Numbered from the stretch's first letter, positions 1 to 8,550 are shown. The stretch: 64,000 bases of DNA from Verrucomicrobiota bacterium (GCA_020831625.1 JAFIGD010000011.1:55654-119653); one strand, 5' to 3'. Notes: generated by a model not told the origin, from the sequence alone. Numbers and translations: made by a program.

Positions 1-454
1 GGTGCAAAATGACCCCGAAGCGCTCCGGCAGGGCTTGAAGCCAGGGGAGGGCGGCTGCGGGATCCTCCAGGGCGGTGCCGGGATGGCATTCGCAGAGCAG
101 GTCCACCGCCGGAACGCTTTCCGCCAGTTTCAACAGCGCCGGAACGGCTCTGGCGGGTGCGTCCGGGTCTTTTCCCACATTGAATTTCAACGAGCCCGCC
201 CCGGAGCGGTTCACCCGCGCCGCGAGATCCGCGAGTTGGCCGGGGGAGGCCTCCTCCGGAAGCAGATAGCTGTTGTACACGCGCACACCGCCTAAAGGCA
301 GAGGCTGATCATGGAACTCCCACAGCTCCCAGCCGTCAAAGCCGGCGGACTTCATGCGGTCGGTCCAGTCGCGCAGATGGATGGAGGGCAGCCGGTCTTT
401 GCTCCAGCGTTTGGGTTCCAGCAACACGGATCCAAGGTAGATTTCCGTAAACAT
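1..454 (-). CDS. Sugar phosphate isomerase/epimerase-like TIM-barrel protein (partial, C-terminus off the window)
   Basis: The minus strand is open from an ATG at 454, preceded by a GGAGG ribosome site 3-4 bases upstream, to the window edge, giving 151 residues. The start (MFTEIYLGSVLLEPKRW) and the stretch around SAGFDGWELWEFHD resemble the first beta-alpha units of xylose-isomerase-like (AP endonuclease 2) barrel proteins, which isomerise or epimerise sugars and sugar phosphates. The substrate cannot be told. It is followed on the same strand side by a decayed polysaccharide deacetylase and a XylR-like regulator, so a carbohydrate role fits. There is no signal peptide, so it is probably cytoplasmic. 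The metal-binding residues of the C-terminal half are outside the window. Confidence 0.7.
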   Translation of the reverse strand, partial: MFTEIYLGSVLLEPKRWSKDRLPSIHLRDWTDRMKSAGFDGWELWEFHDQPLPLGGVRVYNSYLLPEEASPGQLADLAARVNRSGAGSLKFNVGKDPDAPARAVPALLKLAESVPAVDLLCECHPGTALEDPAAALPWLQALPERFGVILH

Positions 455-486
455 GTCCTCCTACATAGTTCCCTGAATTCATCGGG

Positions 487-927
487 TCAAACCCGCATCC
501 GTGAATTTCGCAAAATGAGAAGAACGGTTCCGCAATTGTGAAATATCTTTTCAGGGGGGGCGGGTATTTCAACGCCGTGAAAGGTGAGGATGATCCAGTG
601 GCCGCGGGCCACGGCCATGTCGACGAGGGTTTTGAGCGCGTCGAGGCTGAGTCCGTCGCCGCCGGGGGTGCCGAGGTTGCCGGGAGAGAAATTCGCGGGG
701 TCGATGGTTTCATCGATGTCGCGTTTGGTGCCCCGGGCGGCGACGAAGCGGGGGAGCATGTGTTCGTCCATGCGTTCCATCAGGGTGGCGTTCACGGGAG
801 TATAGAAGGTGCCGCGGAATCCGCGGGCCTCCAGGGCGGGGGCCACGAGATCGAGATGACAGTCCATGCAGTCGTCATAGGTCAAACTGACGGCGGCGCG
901 GCGTCCGTTGAAGGGGAGGGGGGGCAT
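487..927 (-). pseudogene. Polysaccharide deacetylase (NodB-like) remnant
   Basis: The reading frame codes for 146 residues and starts like a NodB-type deacetylase: the SLTYDDCMDCHLD stretch corresponds to catalytic motif 1 (normally TYDDG), followed by RGFRGTFYTPVN. The usual second motif (GHEIGNH with a metal-binding H-x3-H) and the RxPY motif are absent. The text jumps to a GHWIILTFHGV segment that normally lies near the C-terminus, and then ends in an unrelated tail. The family is normally about 230-300 residues, so this looks like an internally deleted and truncated copy. It could still be expressed but is unlikely to be catalytic. Confidence 0.6.
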
Positions 928-968
928 GGGAGGTTTGGGGGTTGAGGGTTAGGGTGAGGGAAAAAGGG
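913..968 (+). other. G-rich tract with quadruplex potential
   Basis: The plus strand carries at least six runs of three or more G separated by 2-5 bases (GGGG, GGGGGGG, GGG, GGGGG, GGG, GGG, GGG), which meets the usual G-quadruplex pattern. It spans the 5' end of the deacetylase remnant and the adjoining gap, next to the GATTAA array. Confidence 0.5.
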
Positions 969-990
969 TTGGAATTCTCGAGGCAAATAC

Positions 991-1039
991 GATTAAGATT
1001 AAGATTAAGATTAAGATTAAGATTATGATTTGGATGAGG
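991..1039 (-). repeat. TAATCN hexamer array (GATTAA on the plus strand)
   Basis: Five perfect tandem GATTAA copies (991-1020) decay into GATTAT, GATTTG and GATGAG. The same hexamer family recurs in other gaps of this window (29350-29428, 30826-30855, 31163-31180, 46044-46080, 63702-63726). Read on the minus strand it follows the 3' end of the XylR-like gene. Confidence 0.85.
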
Positions 1040-1099
1040 ATGCAAAATGGCTGTTGTTGACACGGGTTTTGGAGAAATGTCAAGCGGGGAGGGGTCGGC

Positions 1100-2263
1100 C
1101 TACCGGGGGGATCCCGCGCGCGCCTGTCTGCGGTAGGCGAACGGAGTCATCCCGTGGTGGGCCTGAAACCGTTCGGTCAGCGACCGTCCGTTGGCAAACC
1201 CGCAGGTTTCGGCGATCTCCTCAATCGACATGTCTCCGCGTTGCAACAGTTCCTCCGCGCGCTGCAGGCGGAGCCGGGTCAGCAATTCGTAGGGCGCGGG
1301 CAGCCTGGCGGCTTTTAATTTCATTTCCAAAGACCGGCGGGAAAGTCCCAGTTTCAGGGCGACGTTTTCCACATGAAAGGTGTCGGCCAGGCCGGACTGA
1401 TAGAGCAGGCAGAGTTTTTGATACAGCAGCACCCCCTCACCCTGCCGCAGGGTTTTGCCAACGCGAACGCCCAGCGGCGGAACGGTCATACAGGATCCGG
1501 GCGTGAGGGCGGTTTCGTTTTGGCGGTTCGCATAAAGCCCCCGCACCGCCCTCCGTCCGATTTCGCGTCCATTTAATTCGATGCAGGCCATCCGGCGGTC
1601 CTCCTGCGGATTCTGGTCCATGACGAGCAGGCCCACTTCGGCGGGAATCCGCAAGTGGGAATGATTATCGAAAACGCCTGAAAATTCAGAGGCGGCATTG
1701 CTTTGCACCGCCAGAATTCCGGTGCCCGGGAGGAGATCCTCCACCCGCGCCGCCAACGCCCGGCGGGTTTCCAGCAGGACATCCCCGAAGGTCTCCCCGG
1801 GCAGGGGCTTGGGCAGCGAAAGGTCGTGCACCTGCAAAGGCAGATTGTGTTTTTTCGCCACCTCCACAACCCCTTCACACCGAAGGCGGGCGTGATGAAG
1901 GTCCTGATTTTTCAGAATCAGCAGCCGCTCGTACCCCGCGTCCGCCATAGCCTCCGCCGCGATCCGCCCCACGGCGTGATCATCGTTGACGATTCGCGCG
2001 AAGTCCGTCACGGCCTTGGCATTGCTGATCCCGATGACGGGGGTGTTTCGCGGCAGCCCCGGCAGCCCGTCCCAATCCCAGCTTGTGGTCACCACCGCGT
2101 CCGCCGAAACATATTGCAGCGCCGCCGCCGGAATCATCCGGTGTCCCTGCCAGGTCTGCAATTGGAACAGACTTTCTTTTTCCAGCGCATCGACAATCCC
2201 CAGGAGCACATCCTGAAAGTAGACGTTCGTTTTTTCACAAACATACGCGAGGCGGGGTAACAT
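1100..2263 (-). CDS. XylR-like transcriptional regulator (sugar-binding domain plus AraC helix-turn-helix)
   Basis: 387 residues from the chosen ATG. The N-terminal two thirds (about 1-265) is a periplasmic-binding-protein-like sensor of the LacI/XylR type (MLPRLAYVCEKTNVYF, VVTTSWDWDGLPGLP, VGLLVMDQNP). The C-terminal ~105 residues are a double AraC-type helix-turn-helix (IEEIAETCGFANGRSLTERFQAHHGMTPFAYRR). Proteins of this build sense pentoses or other sugars and switch nearby catabolic genes. The start at 2263 was chosen because similarity to the family begins at MLPRL; an in-frame MM at 2305/2302 is an alternative, and neither has a clear ribosome site. It is divergent from the PEP-CTERM gene, and the target is not evident. 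Confidence 0.8.
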   Translation of the reverse strand: MLPRLAYVCEKTNVYFQDVLLGIVDALEKESLFQLQTWQGHRMIPAAALQYVSADAVVTTSWDWDGLPGLPRNTPVIGISNAKAVTDFARIVNDDHAVGRIAAEAMADAGYERLLILKNQDLHHARLRCEGVVEVAKKHNLPLQVHDLSLPKPLPGETFGDVLLETRRALAARVEDLLPGTGILAVQSNAASEFSGVFDNHSHLRIPAEVGLLVMDQNPQEDRRMACIELNGREIGRRAVRGLYANRQNETALTPGSCMTVPPLGVRVGKTLRQGEGVLLYQKLCLLYQSGLADTFHVENVALKLGLSRRSLEMKLKAARLPAPYELLTRLRLQRAEELLQRGDMSIEEIAETCGFANGRSLTERFQAHHGMTPFAYRRQARAGSPR

Positions 2264-2433
2264 GCCGGAAGAGTATCCACTCCGGAACCAAACGCAATCC
2301 ATCATTTTCGCAAATGCCTCATTTATATGCGTTCGGTCACGTAGATTTGAACCGGGCTTCGGGTGTATGATGTAAACGAAAATTCTTCTGGGCCTTCCTG
2401 CCGGTAGACACAAACCCAAAACTTGGAGAGAAA

Positions 2434-3264
2434 ATGAACCTGAAACTAAAAATAATACTGCTTTGCAGCTTGTTTGCCGGAGCCGCTTCTGTTGGCGCAC
2501 AAGTTTTTGACCGTCTGTACCACCAGCAATTTGACTATGCCGCCGAAAATAACGGCAACAACTTCACGAACACGAATTTCCCCGGCGAAGGCTGGACCAG
2601 CAGCACAGGTGTGATCACCTATCAACACAACGCCGGTTTGACTTATCCCGGGCTCAAGCCCGCCGCAACCGGAGGTGCCATGGTATATGACTTTGACGGC
2701 AGCGCGGGCGGTCGCAGTGCACTCCAAACGGATGCATTTTTGGACTATGGAGATTTTTCCGCGGGTCAGGTGTTCGAATTTTCCGCGCTCATGAATGTGG
2801 AACGCGCAGATTTCACGAATGCTCACATCGCTTTCAATGCAGGCGGTGCCGTGAACCGTGTAGAATTTGGTGTCACTGCAAGCAACATGTACGTCACCGC
2901 ATGGATGAATGGTGGGACCAACACGGCAACCGGACCCGCCTTGTCGATCGGTGAAACGAATGCTTTTCTGATGCGGGTGACGCAGGGAACCAGCACCTCT
3001 CCCACGAATTCGCTGGTGGAGATTTGGTTCAACCCGGATTACAGCAACCTTGGGGCCGCTGATTTTGCCTCCACCTCCGACACCCGCATCGGCCGTTCCG
3101 GTGCATCGAATGCCTACACGGGTGTCACGTATGGCGGGAACGCCATTGGCGATGCCCGGGTGATCTGGGACGAGGTGCAGGTCGTCGCCATCCCCGAGCC
3201 CGGCACGCTGGTGCTGGTGGGGATTGCCCTGGGATCGCTGGTGCTCTTCCGGCGTCGCCGGTAA
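2434..3264 (+). CDS. PEP-CTERM sorting domain-containing secreted protein
   Basis: 276 residues. A signal peptide covers about residues 1-22 (ending GAASVGAQ). The last 24 residues are a classic PEP-CTERM signal: a PEP motif at about 254-256, one hydrophobic helix and an RRRR tail, recognised by exosortase for anchoring or release at the outer surface. The middle (about 30-245) is a beta-rich domain with many Asn, Thr and Gly, like extracellular jelly-roll or lectin-like domains; its function is not recognised. A GGAGAG ribosome site lies before the ATG and an intrinsic terminator follows at 3293, so it is probably monocistronic. Confidence 0.85.
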   Translation: MNLKLKIILLCSLFAGAASVGAQVFDRLYHQQFDYAAENNGNNFTNTNFPGEGWTSSTGVITYQHNAGLTYPGLKPAATGGAMVYDFDGSAGGRSALQTDAFLDYGDFSAGQVFEFSALMNVERADFTNAHIAFNAGGAVNRVEFGVTASNMYVTAWMNGGTNTATGPALSIGETNAFLMRVTQGTSTSPTNSLVEIWFNPDYSNLGAADFASTSDTRIGRSGASNAYTGVTYGGNAIGDARVIWDEVQVVAIPEPGTLVLVGIALGSLVLFRRRR

Positions 3265-3292
3265 GCGTTTCCCGAACATCGGAAAATCCAAC

Positions 3293-3326
3293 AACCCCGT
3301 TGCCGATGTCGGAAACGGGGTTTTTC
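3293..3326 (+). terminator. Rho-independent terminator after the PEP-CTERM gene
   Basis: AACCCCGTT at 3293-3301 pairs with AACGGGGTT at 3314-3322, with an inner CCGA/TCGG stem, followed by a T run. It lies 29 bases after the stop codon. Confidence 0.85.
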
Positions 3327-3504
3327 TTGAGCTGTAAGGGAGAATTCTGCCTTATTCCCTAAAAATGGGGTGTGTCCTATGGGCTTATCGGTCCCCACCT
3401 CTTTATCAACAAGAATCCTGGCCGTCTTTTCATTTGCAATTCGGTTGTTAGTGGGTATTGATTTTATTGTGAAAATTTTATCGAATAAAAAGACGTTTGA
3501 TCAG

Positions 3505-3951
3505 ATGGATGCGGCGATCGCCTCGTGGATGGGCAAATACGGGGTGTTGTCGCTGCGGTGGACGCTGGGGATTATTTTTGTGTGGTTCGGGGCGCTTAAA
3601 CCGTTGGGGATGAGTCCGGCGCAGGAACTGGTGTCCAACACTGTTTACTGGGTGGATCCGGCCTGGTTTGTCCCTCTGTTGGGGTATTGGGAGGTGGCGA
3701 TCGGGCTGGGTCTGATGTTTCGTCCGCTGATCCGGGCGGCAATCGCCCTGTTGTTTTTGCAAATGCCCGGTACCTTCATGCCGCTGGTGCTGCTGCCGGA
3801 GGTTTGTTTTACGGCGTTTCCGTTCGGTTTAACGATGGAAGGCCAGTATATCGTGAAAAATCTGGTGCTGATCGCGGCGGCGCTGGTGGTGGGCGGAACC
3901 GTGCGGGAGCGGAAGGTGCAGGAAATCGGGGTTTTAGGGTTGAATCCGTGA
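3505..3951 (+). CDS. DoxX/DUF417-like small integral membrane protein
   Basis: 148 residues from ATG 3505, with about four hydrophobic segments (near LRWTLGIIFVWFGALK, FVPLLGYWEVAIGLGLMF, IRAAIALLFLQMPGTFMPLVL and NLVLIAAALVVG). The pattern of a helix ending in FGxLK, then a YWE-containing helix and a GLG(L/M)xF stretch is that of the DoxX/YkgB-like family, whose biochemical role is poorly defined. The frame extends to a GTG at 3370 or an ATG at 3379, but that segment is AT-rich and promoter-like, so the shorter start is preferred. No partner gene is obvious. Confidence 0.65.
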   Translation: MDAAIASWMGKYGVLSLRWTLGIIFVWFGALKPLGMSPAQELVSNTVYWVDPAWFVPLLGYWEVAIGLGLMFRPLIRAAIALLFLQMPGTFMPLVLLPEVCFTAFPFGLTMEGQYIVKNLVLIAAALVVGGTVRERKVQEIGVLGLNP

Positions 3952-4083
3952 TGATTTTCTGTAGTTTTTCACGAGTGTCTCTCATTGGGCATCCGTGGAA
4001 CTGTTTCCAAGGTGGAAACTCGGGCCTGGAACGAGGACGTAAACAGAATGGGGCTTTTGTTACGCCCCGAAGGAAGACATACT

Positions 4084-4401
4084 ATGGAACAAACTATTGC
4101 CAGTGAAAAAATTCAGATCGAACGGAAGGTTTTCTTTTTTGATTTGAAAGAAAATCAACGGGGAATTCTTCTCCGCATCACCGAGGATGTCCGCGGGCAT
4201 CGCGACACGATCATCGTTCCGGCCACCGGGCTCAAGGACTTCGCGGAATGTTTGAAGCGGATGGTGGATGTGATCGATCAGGAAAATCTCGACCCCACCG
4301 ATCCGCTCGCCTACGAGGACGAGGACGGTGACGACGATGATTTGTATGACGATGAGGCGGACGATCTGGGGGACGAGGACGATGAGGAAGACGATTACTA
4401 A
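4084..4401 (+). CDS. PUR-domain (DUF3276-type) nucleic-acid-binding protein
   Basis: 105 residues. Residues about 8-65 (ERKVFFFDLKENQRGILLRI..., then IIVPATGLKDFAECLKRMVDVID) match the bacterial PUR-alpha-like fold, a small beta-sheet domain that binds single-stranded nucleic acid. The last 40 residues are almost entirely Asp and Glu (DDDDLYDDEADDLGDEDDEED), an acidic tail that may mimic nucleic acid or modulate binding. ATG 4084 is preceded by GGAAG; the frame extends upstream to 3985 but the extra segment has no family match. The stop overlaps the stop of the convergent subtilase by four bases (4398-4401). Confidence 0.8.
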   Translation: MEQTIASEKIQIERKVFFFDLKENQRGILLRITEDVRGHRDTIIVPATGLKDFAECLKRMVDVIDQENLDPTDPLAYEDEDGDDDDLYDDEADDLGDEDDEEDDY

Positions 4402-5915
4402 TCGTTAGCTCCTGACCCCAAAAACCGCGCCCGGGCTTCTTCATCGAAGAGTCCGGGTGTTTCGTTTCCGGAGGAGTCCGTGAACCGGAGCGCGGTCCGG
4501 AGTTGCGCCACGGCGTCCTCTGCGGTTGCCTCCGGATGCTGATGGAGATAAGCGGTCAGCGCGGCGGCGACCCAGGGGGTGGCCATGGAGGTGCCCCGAA
4601 GGACGGTTTGCAGATCGCCGTCGGTCAGCAGGGCGGTGCCGGGGGCAAGGAGGTCGAGTCCGGGAGCGTAATTGGAGTAAGGTTCGCGGGTGCCGTTCGG
4701 GGCGGCGGCGCCGACGGAGAGCACGGAGGGATAGGCGGCGGGAAACATGAGCTGATTTCGTCCGTCGTTTCCGGCGCTGGCGAGGAGGATGAGTCCCTGA
4801 TCGGCGGCCTGTTGAAAAGCATGGCCGAGAACCGCGCTTTCGGTGTAGGCGCCCCAGCTCATACTGATGACGCGGGCACCGGATTCGGCGGCGAAGGTCA
4901 GGCTTTCGAGAATACCGAAGCTGTGGGTGTTGCCGTCGGGATCGAAGCCGCGGATGGAGACCAGCGGCACCGCGCCGCCACCGGGCGCGTGTCCAGGGGT
5001 CGCGCTCAGGCCGGCGGCGATGAGGGCCATGTGGGTGCCGTGGCCGACCGGATCCTCCAGCGGCAGATTGGCTCCGGTGACATCGCGGCTGGCGCGGAGA
5101 ATGTCTTCCGGCAGGCGGCGGGGATCCAGACCGGAATCGATGATCGCCAGTGCCGGATGACCGGGGGCGGGCGGACGAAGGGCGGTTGGCGGGGCGGGGG
5201 AACCGGCGGTCAGCGTTTCCTGTCCGTGCGGCGGGAGAGCGGGATACACGAAATTGGGTTCGGCGACGGCGATGAGATCGTTTTGCGCGAGTTGATTGAG
5301 CAGGGCCGGGAGGTTGGTGTTTTGAGGGAGGCGGACGCGGTAGATTCCGGTTTGGGAATCGGCGGAGATGATTTGTCCGCCCATGTTGGCGAGAAGCCGG
5401 CGGAAGCGTTCCGCGTCACCGCCGGGGCGCACGCCAAGGAGCACTTCATCGGCGAGATAGGCCTCGCCGGTCGGGAGGGCCAGAATCCGGCGGGGACCGG
5501 GGGCGATGCGTTGCATGGGATCCTGACCGGCCGGACCGGGGGCATAGACCTGAATGCCGGACAGGACGCGCAGAAATCCGCGGCCATAGGGGATTTCCCG
5601 CCAGGTGGTGTTGTGAGGATGATGTTGAAGAATTTGATCCAGCGCGTCATCGATGCCTTTTTCGGTCAGGACTCCGTTAAACCGGGAGCGGATGCCGGGC
5701 TGGGCGTCGACGGTGATGCCGTAGGCGGCAAAAGCGGTCAGAATATCATACAGACTGGCGTCCCGGGCCTGCAGCGTGAGGGTGGAGCCGTGCAGCATGA
5801 GTTCGACGGAAGCGGACAGCATGGCGGGAATGGAAACAAGAAGAACGCACACGAATGTCAGGTGACGTTTGACCCGGGCGGCTTTTTCGCGTAGGATTTG
5901 AGGTATGAGAAACAT
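4398..5915 (-). CDS. Secreted S8 (subtilisin-like) serine protease with an N-terminal STN/N0-like domain
   Basis: 505 residues. A basic stretch and hydrophobic segment at about 15-34 form a signal peptide. Residues about 38-90 (TLQARDASLYDILTAFAAYG..., DDALDQIL) resemble the short N-terminal domain of secretins and TonB receptors. Residues about 145-225 look like a fervidolysin-type propeptide (DEVLLGVRPG..., VAEPNFVYPA). The protease domain has the triad Asp in IIDSGLD, His in GHGTHM and Ser in GTSMATP, plus the oxyanion Asn in ASAGNDGR. It is therefore likely active. The start at 5915 overlaps the start of the divergent gene (ATG 5905) by 11 bases. The substrate is unknown. Confidence 0.85.
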   Translation of the reverse strand: MFLIPQILREKAARVKRHLTFVCVLLVSIPAMLSASVELMLHGSTLTLQARDASLYDILTAFAAYGITVDAQPGIRSRFNGVLTEKGIDDALDQILQHHPHNTTWREIPYGRGFLRVLSGIQVYAPGPAGQDPMQRIAPGPRRILALPTGEAYLADEVLLGVRPGGDAERFRRLLANMGGQIISADSQTGIYRVRLPQNTNLPALLNQLAQNDLIAVAEPNFVYPALPPHGQETLTAGSPAPPTALRPPAPGHPALAIIDSGLDPRRLPEDILRASRDVTGANLPLEDPVGHGTHMALIAAGLSATPGHAPGGGAVPLVSIRGFDPDGNTHSFGILESLTFAAESGARVISMSWGAYTESAVLGHAFQQAADQGLILLASAGNDGRNQLMFPAAYPSVLSVGAAAPNGTREPYSNYAPGLDLLAPGTALLTDGDLQTVLRGTSMATPWVAAALTAYLHQHPEATAEDAVAQLRTALRFTDSSGNETPGLFDEEARARFLGSGAND

Positions 5916-6987
5916 TCGATTCGGATTTGTGATTGGTTTAGCGGTTGGGTTGCACCTGACTGTGTACCCGGAAGCATCCACGCGGCGGAGGCCTTTGTCA
6001 ACTCCGCGTGTATATGATCAGGCACCCACGGTGCTGCCGGTGGATTCGCTTTTTCACGCAGCGCCAACCGGTGTGCGCGAGGAGAGTCCGGGGGAATCAA
6101 TGCGGGATGCGGTTCCGCGGAACCGGGCACTGGACTTGCCCACGCAGCCGATCGCGCCGCTGATTCCGGTGCAGACGGAGACTGCTTCGGAGCGTGACCG
6201 CGAACGGGAAGAGGAGCGCAGCCGCTCCTGGCTGCGTCCGATGGATTTTCTGGGTGAGGATGATTTGCCGCGGACGGAGTCGGAGGAGCGTGAGCGGGAG
6301 GACCGCGAGGAGGAGGTGATTGATTGGGGATCTCTCCGGGAAATCATGGCCACGAGGGAGATGGAGGCGGAAAATCTTCGGGACCGGGAACGGACCGACC
6401 GGGATTCAGGGGGAAACGGCGTTGAAACGGATGAAGCGGTGTTTTCGATCCGGGACCGGACGGCGGAAGGCATTTCCATGGCCCCGGTACAGGGGGCGCG
6501 GGATCGACAGGCGGAGGTTGAAACCGGGGGGGCGTCTCCGGGAACGGGTTTGAATGAACGCCCCCGGCCCGCTCCGGTGCTTCAACCGGCGATGCGCATG
6601 GCTCCGGTCATGGGGGGCGGACCGTCCCCAATGGATTTTGATGCGGAACGGACCCGTGAACGGCCCCGCGCCGCCGAGTTTGAGGCCGCGCGCCCCCGTT
6701 TTTCGGACCCGGGCGCGCCCGGGTCCGTCGGGACGTCCGAGAATCGCTGGGCTCCCCGGGAGCCGGTCCGGGTCGAACGTCCGGTCCGGCCTTCGCCGTC
6801 CCCGGTCGCATCGGGCTCCATCGTGCCGGCGGCCCGGAGTGAGCCGGCCGCTTTGCCCCAACTGCCGACCGCGTCTCCCGGAGCGGGCCCGCCCCGTCCG
6901 TCTCCCGCTGCAACCGGAATGGATATCCGCCGTTTCCGTCCCGAGGAATTCACGATCCGTCCGAACGACCCCTGGTCCCGACCCTGA
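5905..6987 (+). CDS. Hypothetical secreted, disordered Pro/Arg/Glu-rich protein
   Basis: 360 residues. The N-terminus (RNIRFGFVIGLAVGLHLTVYP) looks like a signal peptide. The rest is low complexity, with charged RxRE/EEREREDREEE patches (about 90-160) followed by a Pro/Arg/Gly-rich region. No family is recognised. The reading frame is kept open over 1 kb, has an AGGA/GAGG site near the ATG, and ends six bases before the glycosyltransferase start, which argues for a real gene. The high GC means a spurious frame cannot be fully excluded. It shares an 11-base overlap with the divergent subtilase gene. Confidence 0.55.
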   Translation: MRNIRFGFVIGLAVGLHLTVYPEASTRRRPLSTPRVYDQAPTVLPVDSLFHAAPTGVREESPGESMRDAVPRNRALDLPTQPIAPLIPVQTETASERDREREEERSRSWLRPMDFLGEDDLPRTESEEREREDREEEVIDWGSLREIMATREMEAENLRDRERTDRDSGGNGVETDEAVFSIRDRTAEGISMAPVQGARDRQAEVETGGASPGTGLNERPRPAPVLQPAMRMAPVMGGGPSPMDFDAERTRERPRAAEFEAARPRFSDPGAPGSVGTSENRWAPREPVRVERPVRPSPSPVASGSIVPAARSEPAALPQLPTASPGAGPPRPSPAATGMDIRRFRPEEFTIRPNDPWSRP

Positions 6988-6993
6988 GGCGGT

Positions 6994-8136
6994 ATGCGCA
7001 TCCGCCATGTGATTGCCTCGCTGAATCCGCGGATGGGGGGGCTCCCGAAATCAGCGCTTTCGATGGCGCTTGCGCAACTGCGCTCGGGCGAAGATGTCGG
7101 GATATGCTACGGAACACGTGCCGGGGAGGAGCCTGAAATGATCAGGCATTTTCAGTCTTTGCCCGGGTTCGGGGAGCTGAAGCGGATTCCGATTGGGGCT
7201 GAAGGGCTTAAGGGCATGCTGGACGCGAAACCTTACCTTCGGGCTTTGGAGGGGGAGCGCCCGGAGATTTTGCATGTGCATGGAGTGTGGGAACCGGTAC
7301 TATGGGCGGTGCAGCGATGGGCCCTCCGGGAAAACATTCCGTACGTGATCACTCCGCATTCGATGCTGCATCCCTGGCAGAATCGGCATCACCGTTTTGC
7401 AAAATTTCTTTTGCGCAGGGTAATGCGGGGAGAAGGGTGCTGGCGGGGGGCGGGCTGGTTTCACGCCCTGTCGGACGCGGAGAAGGATCACTTGCTTGCT
7501 CAGGGAATTCCCCGGGTCCGGGTGTTTCCGAACGGGGTGTTTCCAGAGGAGGATCTTGAGCCGGTGGGGGAGGAACTGCCGGGCCTGGCCGGCCGTCCGT
7601 TTTTGCTTTTTTTAGGGCGTCTGGACCGGGTGAAGGGTTTGTCGGCGCTGCTGGAGGCGTTCGGACAAATCGCGGAGTCACATCCGAATTTATTTTTGGT
7701 GTTTGCGGGGCCGGATTACGGGATGCGGGATGCGCTGGCGCGGCGCGCGGAGGAGATGGGGCTGACGGACCGGGTCGTATTCCCGGGGATTCTGCGGGGA
7801 CGGGAGAAATGGGCGGCGCTGCATCACACGGTCTGTTTTTGTCTGCCGAGTTTATCGGAGGGGTGCAGTATGTCGGTCTTGGAGGCTGGACTGGCGGGCG
7901 CGCCCGTCGCGATCAGCACGGCCTGCGATTTGGAGGAATGGTTCACCGAGGGGGCGGCGGTCCATTTGCCGGAGGATCTGGACGTGATGGCGGAAACCCT
8001 GGCGTCTCTGGCGACACATCCGCAGCAGGGCGCGGTGATGGGTCGGAGGGCGCGGGCACTGATCCGGGAGCGCTATGACTGGACGGTTATCGCCCGGGCG
8101 CAGATTCGTGCATACGCCGAAGTATTAAACCAGTAA
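6994..8136 (+). CDS. Glycosyltransferase family 4 (GT-B)
   Basis: 380 residues. The N-terminal Rossmann half begins RHVIASLNPRMGGLPKSA (acceptor domain, GG loop). The C-terminal half carries FLGRLDRVKGLSALLEAF, the nucleotide-sugar domain start, and the family's E-x7-E type signature around LPSLSEGCSMSVLEAGLAGAPV. These enzymes transfer sugars from NDP-sugars to glycans or lipids at the cytoplasmic face. It follows the disordered protein gene by six bases with GAGGCGG as a ribosome site, so they are probably cotranscribed. The 3' end overlaps the convergent DUF212 gene by 12 bases. Donor and acceptor are unknown. Confidence 0.85.
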   Translation: MRIRHVIASLNPRMGGLPKSALSMALAQLRSGEDVGICYGTRAGEEPEMIRHFQSLPGFGELKRIPIGAEGLKGMLDAKPYLRALEGERPEILHVHGVWEPVLWAVQRWALRENIPYVITPHSMLHPWQNRHHRFAKFLLRRVMRGEGCWRGAGWFHALSDAEKDHLLAQGIPRVRVFPNGVFPEEDLEPVGEELPGLAGRPFLLFLGRLDRVKGLSALLEAFGQIAESHPNLFLVFAGPDYGMRDALARRAEEMGLTDRVVFPGILRGREKWAALHHTVCFCLPSLSEGCSMSVLEAGLAGAPVAISTACDLEEWFTEGAAVHLPEDLDVMAETLASLATHPQQGAVMGRRARALIRERYDWTVIARAQIRAYAEVLNQ

Positions 8137-8550
8137 GCCCACGAAAATTCCAAGGGCCATACCCGCAAAGACCTCCAGCCGGGTGTGTCCAAGGAGTTCG
8201 GCGAGTTTCTGCTGGGAGAGATGATGCTCGGTGAGCAGCTCGTCGACGATTTGATTCAGCAGCTTGGCCTGTTGGCCAGCGGCGCGCCGGACGCTCTGGG
8301 CATCAAACATCACAATCACCGCGAACAGGAGTGCCACCGCGAAGACAGGGGACTGAACGGTGGTGGTTTTCCCGACGCTGGCAGCGAGGGCGCAGACACT
8401 CGCGGAATGGGCCGAGGGCATGCCGCCGGTGCTGACAAAGGCGGTGAAATCGATTTTGCGGGTTTTGAACCACAAGGTTGAGAATTTGATGAACTGTGCA
8501 ACGGTCCATCCCAAAAGCGCGGCGACAATGGCGGGGTTGTGAAAAATCAT
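8125..8550 (-). CDS. Divergent PAP2 family (DUF212) membrane protein
   Basis: 141 residues. The sequence has the DUF212 hallmarks: AQFIKF near the N-terminus, the STGGMPSAHSASVCALA motif (about residues 40-55, the relic of the PAP2 phosphatase signature) and a DAQSVRRAAGQQAKLLN helix, then HTRLEVFAGMALGI at the end. About four membrane segments. The ATG overlaps the upstream kinase stop in a TGATG arrangement, so translation is probably coupled. A phosphatase role for this divergent group has not been settled. Confidence 0.85.
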   Translation of the reverse strand: MIFHNPAIVAALLGWTVAQFIKFSTLWFKTRKIDFTAFVSTGGMPSAHSASVCALAASVGKTTTVQSPVFAVALLFAVIVMFDAQSVRRAAGQQAKLLNQIVDELLTEHHLSQQKLAELLGHTRLEVFAGMALGIFVGLLV

